Shown here: positions 56,734 through 64,000 of the stretch, piece after piece
Layout: each line of letters begins with the position of its first letter
How positions within the stretch are numbered: the first letter of the stretch is position 1
Assembly (NCBI RefSeq): GCF_019279795.1
Contig: NC_056726.1
Location: forward strand, 1,013,076,988-1,013,140,987
Length of the DNA: 64,000 bases
From: Protopterus annectens
Lineage: Eukaryota; Chordata; Ceratodontiformes; Protopteridae
Direction: 5' to 3'
Position numbers and translations under genes: made by a program
The notes under the pieces: generated by a model
What the model saw: only the letters and a program-made list of their open reading frames with translations
Database searches by the model: none
What the model was told of the DNA's origin: nothing

Positions 56734-57403
56734 ATGGATATTTTCATGCATAATTTAAGCAAATGTAACAAATTGCTATGTTGGTATACACAGCACATTA
56801 GTAAATGTAAACCCTTATTAGGGCAGGTTGATAGTAAGGCATTATGCAAATGTATTACAATATTTGACTGGTATCTCAAAGAAAACCATGTGAAATATGA
56901 CAAATGTTTATTGTGTGCTTCAACAAAAACTGCATTTTGTGTATTATGCCATAAAATAATATTGCATCATATTGCTAAAAAAATAGACTGTAAAGACAGA
57001 TCTGAAGAATTAACTAAGGGTAAAGTGTTTCCATTACATTCTGATGTTGAACAGTTATGTCCTGTCACCACATGTGAGTCAAATCAGTTACTGATAGAAC
57101 CCCTAGTACATTTTGTTACACAGGAATGTAATAAACTTCTAAAAGACAGACACAATGAGTTCAGGAAGCTTAGACAAGTTATACACATCTTTTCAAAAGT
57201 GCATAGGAGTTTCAAATTCAGCAGAACAACTTACTAAAGAATGTCAGAAAGACCATGCAACATCACAGGAAATTCAACAGAAGTTCCAGGATAAAGAAAA
57301 TAAATTAGCTGAACTGACAAAGACTGGGAATTTCCTGCATACACAGTTAATCTGTGCAAAAGAAATATATTTTATAATATGTTTATGTTTTGAAAATGGT
57401 TAA
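56734..57403 (+). pseudogene. Only substantial open frames of the LARD-like element; function unknown
   Basis: A 167-codon frame (56,734-57,237) is Cys-rich, with two CX2C pairs (CLLC, CVLC followed by H) about residues 59-73, suggesting a small metal-binding fold. A second, overlapping frame (57,155-57,403) is charged and coiled-coil-like ('EIQQKFQDKENKLAEL'). The overlap suggests one original protein broken by a frameshift, possibly a gag remnant by position just after the primer-binding site. I do not recognise the protein. No homology to capsid or nucleocapsid knuckles (CX2CX4HX4C) was seen. Confidence 0.45.
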
Positions 57404-59874
57404 ACATACTTGGTAGGATGATAGGGACAAATCATTCTTAAATGTTTTACTTTCATTCAGTTAAAGCAAGACATCTATCAGTACTACAGTAAAGTAAAGC
57501 ATATGAATGCCATTCATTAACATAGTCAAAAGGTAAACAAAACTGTTCTAGAGTATTATAATATATAAATTAAATAAAAATAGATGAGTAGAAATTTAAA
57601 GTCACAAGACATGACATGCTTGTATAAAGATATACAGATACAAGACAAACATGCAGTGTGTTCTTTTCATCTAGAGTACATCTGTTACAATACACAAAAG
57701 CAAAAGGCAGACATTAGCAAATATAAATAATATAAATATAAATGTGTTGGTTAAACTAATATCTATTTTGTTTTTTACAATTTGTTTATAATTATATAGT
57801 AACACCAAACAGTTAAAGTTCTGAATTTTAAAGAAGAAAAATCACAGATGGTATTATTCAAACAGTTTTTGTAAAATTAATGGCAGGACAGTTCAATAGT
57901 TAAATAAATAAATAATAAAAAATACTGAAATCCATGTAAGGTAATTGTAAAATGATGTCTATTTATGTTGTATAAATGCATAGTTATGCAAATCAAAATC
58001 ACATTAAAGGAAAAATGCTAAAAGAATTAACTATAGTTTACAGAGTATGAAATGTGAGCTAAGACCTTCCTAGACTGAATGAATAGTTACAGGAAATGCT
58101 GGAAAGATAAGATAAACAACAAGACTGATTGCCAGATAAGTAGCTTGAGTTTTTCTAAAGCATCATTGTTATTAAAACATAATTGTTAAAATGTTTACAA
58201 GCAACACTATTTAGTAATTGTCATAAAATGCCACAATTGTGCATAGATGTCACTTATAATCTGTTTGCAAGTAAATGTTAAAAGGACAAAAAAAAAAACT
58301 CAGTTGTATCAAGTACAGCCAGCAAATGGGCTATAGTATATATACAGTTCAAATCAATTGTGCAGGAGAATGTAAATGCCTACTAGTGGTAGTAAACAGC
58401 AAAAGCTTTATAAAAAGTTATCAAGTCAGACAAAAGTTCATAATTTAATAAAATAAATGTAACCAAAGTGTTGGGCTGACATGCATTCTATTTCTCACAG
58501 CATAGGGCAGGAAAACAGTGCTGAAGTACTACAGGGAGGGTACTTTCTCAGTTTTACACTGACTGTATAAGAGGAGGGCACTTTCTCAGTTTTGCACTGA
58601 CTGTATAAACAGACTGTGACAAGGGTCTGAAATAAAGCTACATAAAAATAAATAATAAGGGTCTAAAATAAAGCTACAAGAAAAAATATCTCATTCCTTC
58701 TTGACAATACTCTTTTAGGTAGAGGGAAAAACAGGTATTAGTGTATTAGAAATACTGGTAAACTGGATTAAACCTGACAGGATAAGATATTTTACAAGTT
58801 GTTAATAGCTATCATAATGGTTATTATTGTATTGTTTAGAATTAAATTATATTTACAACCTGTTAAACTGTAAAGCTATACAAGAGATGGTTTAAAAAAC
58901 AAGAGATGATTTAAATTGCTTTATTAAAGCTATACAAGAGAGAATAAAGATATGCAAAATGCATAAATGTTTCTAATAGCAAGAATGGTCACTATTTTTA
59001 ATATGTTTTTGGCAAAACAATGTTGGTATAAAAAAACATCAATGTTTCTAATTGCTGAGTTTGTAGTTTTAAAATAACAGGACCTATGAATTTGGTATCA
59101 ATTCCACTAGATATTTCTAAAGAGACAAACATTTTCCAAGATTTTGCTTAATATTAATGTTATTAAATTTGTAAGATTAGACTAAATGTACTTTATAGTC
59201 ATTGTATGTACAAATGCAGAAGAATTCAGTACAAATGAGATTAATGTCTAGTAATAAATATGTGTGAAAACCATATTTAATAAAAAATGGGTCCAGGGTA
59301 CCTACTAGATTGAAATGCATGAATAGCAAACAGTCTGTGTAAATACATACTGTACAGGATACATCGTAATAAGTTCAAAAGTAATTTGTCAAGTTGTAAT
59401 ATCATTGGTTTTACCACAGTAAAATAACTGCTTTCAAATATTTATTATCTAAGCCCAGTTCAGTACTTAACCAAGATGTTAATGGGCAGTTCAAAGACAT
59501 GACCACAATGTTATGGTTAAAATGACATTGAAATTGTGTGTTTTCAGTAGTGTATAAATGCTTGCAGTAGCACATAGTTATTGTCTTATAGTTAATTCAA
59601 CAGCTGCAAAGAGTTAATGAAACAGTTCTAAGTCATAAATTAAATTCTGTGATTGCAAAAGAATAAATTGATCAAGTTAAAGCAGACACAGCTTATAAAT
59701 GATAAAATATTTTCACAGAATGGTCTGCAAAAGAAAAAGTTGTTAAATACATTCAGTTTTGGTAGTAATACTTTAATATCATTGTATTAACTATGTAAAC
59801 TTGCATTTTGATTTGTTGTATCAAACTAAAGGCTTGTTTCTTGTGTTTTCTATATAAAATGTTTTGAGTATGTT
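57404..59874. other. Non-coding interior of the LARD-like element
   Basis: About 2.5 kb of AT-rich DNA without open frames longer than 60 codons and without retroviral motifs. A direct duplication of 'ctttctcagttttacactga' (58,544-58,563; 58,568-58,610) and a repeated 'gggtctaaaataaagctac' (58,624-58,678) are local features. Confidence 0.7.
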
Positions 59875-59890
59875 TAAAAACAGAGGGAAT
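59875..59890 (+). promoter_or_regulatory. Polypurine tract of the LARD-like element
   Basis: 'taaaaacagagggaat' ends directly before the 3' LTR. It is a short purine run with one C, weaker than that of the retrovirus. Confidence 0.6.
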
Positions 59891-60915
59891 TGTTAGATTT
59901 TATGAATATAAATCTGAAATTAATTATGTTGTAAATATGCTGAAAGAAAAGGCTTGCTTAAATGCAGAAACAAAGTTTAAGTAAAATGTGATCAGCAGTC
60001 ATACTAAATGACCATGGCTTGGAAAAGGAATCTGCTGAATGGACATTCTTCCCTTACAGACTCAAGGCAGGATGTTATGCAAGAACAAAAATGCAAAATC
60101 TGCTTTTAAAGAACAATGACATGTTTTTCTGCATGGAAAAACAGGATATGACATAAGAACAGATACAAAGATCCAAATAAAATACAGGATGTTCACACTG
60201 TCAGAAAAGCTGATCTCTGACAATGTGTTTTCTCAAAAATATGTTTTTCTTCATAAAAAACAGGATATGCTTATCAGCATTGACATAAGAACATGTGTTT
60301 TATACAAAGATCCAAATAGAATACAGGACAATGTGTTTCCTCAAAATATGTTTTTCTACATGGACATCAGGACACTGTTACAGGATATTCACACTGTCAG
60401 AAAAGCTGGTCTCTTACAAGACATTGTTAAATAAGGAAGCTTAGTATTGTTTCTACAGGATAAGCAATTCTCCAAAATAAGAATACAGAACAATGTGTTT
60501 CCTCAAAAATATGTTTATGCATGACTAAAAAGAGTATATAAAGAGCTGTATAAATCCAGTTGTTTGGGGATATGGTAGGAACACATTTGGTGTTCTGAGG
60601 TAAATGTTATATCTCTCACATCATCTGTACTATATGAGAAGTAAAGTTGGAACAGTACTTTTAAGCTGCAACGTTTGTCCAGTTTTATTTATTATAAAAG
60701 TTATTGGTTACTGCTCTTAAAGACAAGTGCTGCAAAGTATATTCTCTCATCAGTGTATATTCTGCAAGATTCTGTATGCAACAGACTGTGAATGCAAATA
60801 TAATCAGACTTTGAATTTTAGCAAGAATCCAGCCAGCAAGACTGAGTGTCATAAGAACACTGCAAATCCATCACACCAAGCAAGAAGCAAGTAAGAGACA
60901 TATAATATTTTTTCA
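59891..60915 (+). repeat. 3' LTR of the LARD-like element
   Basis: 1,025 bp, almost identical to 55,216-56,242. It ends ttttttca and is followed by cacag and then resumed minisatellite units. Confidence 0.95.
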
Positions 60916-61094
60916 CACAGTAGTTAATGTTTACATAGTATATGTGCTTAGACATAGAGTATACACAACAGTTAAAATTCACATAGTATATCTGCTCAGA
61001 TGTAGTACTAACATGACAGATAACATTTACATGGTATATCTACAAAGACATAGCATGTACATGACAATTAACCTTTAAATAGCATATCTAATTA
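60916..61094. repeat. 48-bp minisatellite array, segment 3
   Basis: About four units continue from the phase left at 55,215 and end at the foldback element FB-3. Confidence 0.92.
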
Positions 61095-61416
61095 TGGTCT
61101 ATATTAGAACATTGAACATTTAACTGTTTGAACCAATAAAGGTTGAGCTTTAGTGATCGAACTGTTAAATGTTTGAATGTTCATAAAGAAAAATAAAAAC
61201 AAAACTAAAAAAAAAACTAAAGAGTGTACACAGGGGGGCATGCCCCCCTGCACCCCCCACACCCCCCTGCTACTTAAATATACCAAATCCGAGACTGCAC
61301 TACATTGAAGTAAATGGAAATCTCCCATTACGGAGATTTCCGTTTATCCGCTTGATGTTCTGCCTTTCGCTATTCTCGAGTCAACAATGTCAGATTTGAG
61401 AATTTAATATAGACCC
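61095..61416. mobile_element. Foldback-type element FB-3, 322 bp
   Basis: The ends are 'tggtctatatta' and 'taatatagaccc'. An exact 8-bp duplication, tctaatta (61,087-61,094; 61,417-61,424), is confirmed by the minisatellite phase. The left part folds on itself ('gaacattgaacatttaac' with 'gttaaatgtttgaatgttc', 61,107-61,183). The centre has the C-rich core (61,231-61,262) and 'ctacttaaatatacca', the reverse complement of the core in FB-2. No coding frame. Confidence 0.85.
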
Positions 61417-62166
61417 TCTAATTAGACATGGCATGTACACAACAGTTAACATTTACATGGTATATCTACATAGACATAGCACGTACACAGCAGTTAACAT
61501 TTACATACTATATCTACTTAGACATAGCACATACACAACAGTTAACATTTACATAATATATCTAATTAGACACAGCACATATGCATCAGTTAACATTTAC
61601 ATAATATATCTCCTTAGACATAGCATGTACACAGTTGATTTTTACAAAGTATATCTACTTAGACATAGGTTGTACAAAACAATTAAAATTTATATAGTAT
61701 ATCTACTTAGACATAGCATGTACGCAACAGTTAAAATTTAGATAGTATATCAGTTTACACATAGGATGTACAGAACAGTTGACATTTACACATTATATCT
61801 ACTTAGACATAGCATGTACACAACTGTTAACATTTACATAGTATATATACTTAGAGATAGGACGTGCACAACAGTTAACATTTACATACTATATCTACTT
61901 AGACATAGCTGTACACAACAGTTAATATTTACATGGCATATCTACATAGACAGAGCATGTACACAGCAGTTAACATTTACATGGTGTATCAACTTAGACA
62001 TAGCATGTACATAACAGTAAACATTTACATGGTATTTCTACTGAGACATAGCATGTACACAACAGTTGCCATTTACATGGGATCTACTTAGACATAGCAT
62101 GTACACAACAGTTACCATTTACATGGTATCCACTTAGACATAGCATGTACACAACAGTTAACATTT
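61417..62166. repeat. 48-bp minisatellite array, segment 4
   Basis: About 15 units, some shortened (for example near 62,070-62,130, where 'ggtatc' replaces 'ggtatatcta'). Confidence 0.95.
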
Positions 62167-62783
62167 TATTTTATTTATTTATTTATTTATTTTACATTTG
62201 TTGACCGGGATAGTCCGACTGGATACATGTCCATTTTCAGCGGAGGCCTGAGGAGAAAAGCTTCAAATATACAGATAAAAACATACATACATGCCAAGGG
62301 TATTACAAAGTCAGTAAGGTTTGGCATTCAAGAAGAATTCACAATTTTAACAGGTGAGAAAAGCTCAAATTGCACAGATAAAAACATACATACATACCAA
62401 GCAAATATTACAAAGTAAGTAAGATGTGCCCCTCAAGAGGGATTCACAATTTTAACAGTGTGTAGTAGAATATAAAATATTAAACAGGTGGATTACAGCA
62501 ACAATTATTATTTACAAAGTAATGTACAGAACAAGAATGTCACTGCAAGCATTTGTGGGCAAGAAGCTAATACATTACTGTTAAGTTAAGGTGTTGTTAT
62601 GGAGATTAATTGGGGTTGGTACATGGACAGATCCAGTGCATTTTATAATACTGTTTGAGGTCTTTTTTAAAGAGGCTTAGAGAGGGTTCCAGGGTAATGT
62701 CCACTGGAAGTAAGTTCCAAGCTTTGCCAACTGAGTTGGCAAACAGGGAGTCTCCAGCTGAGTTATTAGTTTTGTGTGTTTGG
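62167..62783 (-). mobile_element. L2-type LINE 3' end, 5'-truncated, inserted in the minisatellite
   Basis: On the minus strand it encodes the C-terminal ORF2 block 'SVGKAWNLLPVDI' (62,660-62,740), parallel to 'KVGKAWNSLPISI' at 47,318. It ends with 'gcttttctcctcaggcctcc' and a (TAAA)n tail at 62,167-62,195. A 6-bp flank, acattt, is repeated at 62,161 and 62,784. A ~105-bp segment with 'acagataaaaacatacatac' is tandemly duplicated at about 62,252-62,455 in its 3'UTR. Confidence 0.85.
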
Positions 62784-63352
62784 ACATTTACATGGTGTAT
62801 GCACTTAGACATAGCATGCACACAACAGTTAACATTTACATAGTATAGTCTCATAATCATAGCATGTACAAAACAGTTAACATTTACATGGTATATCTAC
62901 TTAGAAATAGCATGGACACAACAGTTAACATTTACATGGTATATCTACTTAACCATAGCATGTACACAACAGTTAACATTTACATGGTATACCTACTAAG
63001 ACATAGCATGGACACAACAGTTAACATTTACATGGTATATCTACTTAATCATAGCATGTTCACAACAGTTAATATTTACATGGTATACCTACTTAGACAT
63101 AGCATGTACACAACAGTTAACATTTACATGATATACCTACTTAGACACTGGATGCACACAACAGTTAACATTTACATGGTATATCTACTTAGACATTGTA
63201 TGGACACAAAAGTTAACATTTACATGGTATAAGTACTTACACATAGGATGCACACAACAGTTAACATTTACATGGCATATCTACTTAGACAGAGCATGTA
63301 GATGACAATTAATATTTACATGGTAAATCTGCATAGACATAGCATGTGCACA
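62784..63352. repeat. 48-bp minisatellite array, segment 5
   Basis: About 12 well-conserved units, in which the 16-residue periodic frame (62,864-63,232) is longest. The array ends near 63,352 in non-repetitive DNA. Confidence 0.95.
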
Positions 63353-63673
63353 ACAAAGGGTACAGCGATTTCTTTTACACATAGGTAGGAATGATTAGTT
63401 TGGATGTTTTCTGTCTTTATTTGAGACTATCTCGCAATGTTGTTTTAAAATATTTCCTGTGATTCTGAACTCTATAGTTACTATATTGATTGAGTGTTGT
63501 CTTGTTTTTTTTTATTTATTATTAAATATATTTAAACCTTTTAATTGTGACTGGTTTGTTTTGAAATATTTAAGCTCTTAGGGTACTTGCATATGTATTT
63601 GGTGACACTGTACAGGCCACTCCTAAATAACCTTAGTCTTGGTCACACTTACCATTTGGATAATAATAACATT
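63353..63673. other. Non-coding DNA, right flank of the minisatellite
   Basis: T-rich sequence without a recognised motif. Some phrases ('attcctgtgattctgaactc', 'tttaaaccttttaattg', 'tatttaag') resemble the left flank at 49,840-49,970, so the array may sit inside a duplicated or older repeat. Confidence 0.4.
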
Positions 63674-63689
63674 ACACAGTAGGACAGGT

Positions 63690-63880
63690 GCATGTCCTCC
63701 CCGCGGTGGAGTGGTCTCTGAAAGACATGCGTGAATGGGCGTGCCTTTGCTGAAGGTTGGGCGTCTGGCTGGCAACTCAGCACCATAAAAAAAATCGACT
63801 GTCAATCACTAATAGGCCAGAGGTCCGCTGTGGCGACCCCTAACCGGAAAAAGTCAAAAAGACAAACAACAACAGCAACA
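63690..63880 (+). mobile_element. RTE-tailed SINE
   Basis: The element is 191 bp with exact 16-bp duplications, acacagtaggacaggt (63,674-63,689; 63,881-63,896). The body 'gtctggctggcaactcagca' and the tail 'ggcgacccctaaccggaaaa' match the SINEs at 5,153 and 11,651 and the RTE LINE end. It finishes in (CAA)n. The tRNA head seen at 11,865-11,930 is absent, so it is 5'-truncated or a shorter subfamily. Confidence 0.88.
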
Positions 63881-63896
63881 ACACAGTAGGACAGGT

Positions 63897-64000
63897 CACC
63901 CTTTGTAATGGCCTTATATAGTGGCTGATAAGTAAGGGTGGTTGGTGGCAGTGATAACTACCTTATAGTCTGGGCAGAAGGGGGTATAACTAGTAAACCT
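63897..64000. other. End of window, nothing recognised
   Basis: Short unique-looking sequence after the SINE. Confidence 0.3.

Larger units (their letters stand above)
55216..60915 (+). mobile_element. Very young LTR retrotransposon lacking pol (LARD-like)
   Basis: Two LTRs of 1,027 and 1,025 bp (55,216-56,242; 59,891-60,915) begin TGTTAG and end TTTTCA. They differ by one substitution and two single-base indels. A 5-bp duplication, cacag, flanks the element (55,211-55,215; 60,916-60,920), and without it the minisatellite phase is restored. The 3.65-kb interior has a primer-binding site and a purine tract but no protease, RT or integrase. It must have moved recently using enzymes from elsewhere, which is the definition of a large retrotransposon derivative. 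Confidence 0.92.

Noticed and set aside
49981-63352. CRISPR array or repeat protein gene
   Set aside because: The 48-bp units are directly adjacent without unique spacers, the context is vertebrate, and the long frames arise because 48 is divisible by three.

Overview
The window is vertebrate nuclear DNA, AT-rich and apparently without host genes. Nearly everything recognisable is a transposable element or tandem repeat. CR1-, L2- and RTE-type LINEs occur alongside SINEs that borrow their 3' tails, a class I endogenous retrovirus and a Penelope-like relic. This mix fits a repeat-rich fish or amphibian-grade genome (lungfish, bichir or caecilian would all fit); the sequence alone does not fix the species.

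Layout. 1-4,260: several CR1 pieces, two of them head-to-head. 4,261-11,009: old non-coding DNA with SINE scraps and a (TA)n run. 11,010-13,520: L2 tails, three SINEs and a CR1 3' end. 13,800-16,270: a G-rich core repeat, a 29-bp tandem repeat and an old CR1. 16,757-22,199: the best CR1 copy, with duplicated 5'UTR, ORF1 (SGNH esterase) and ORF2 (endonuclease and reverse transcriptase), broken by two frameshifts and one nonsense codon. 23,678-32,646: an endogenous retrovirus with both LTRs, gag, pol and env, all interrupted. 33,090-35,480: a Penelope-like relic split by a SINE composite. 35,590-41,012: a second near-full-length, more decayed CR1. 41,886-49,066: a foldback element, CR1 pieces, an L2 LINE carrying a CR1-tailed SINE, and a second foldback element. 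49,981-63,352: one 48-bp minisatellite array invaded by an RTE LINE, a very young LTR element without pol, a third foldback element, an L2 piece and a 90-bp insert. A final RTE-tailed SINE lies at 63,690-63,880.

The parts form partnerships rather than pathways. Each of the three LINE lineages (CR1, L2, RTE) has a tRNA-headed SINE in the same window carrying that LINE's 3' end, as expected if the LINE enzymes mobilise the SINEs. The minisatellite acts as a record of insertions, because the known repeat phase exposes target-site duplications.

Most interesting candidates: a possible 2H-phosphoesterase-like domain between protease and reverse transcriptase in the retroviral pol; a family of foldback elements with shared GGTCTATATT termini; a very young LTR element (one substitution between 1-kb LTRs) with almost no coding capacity; and a 150-bp tRNA SINE with a CR1 tail.
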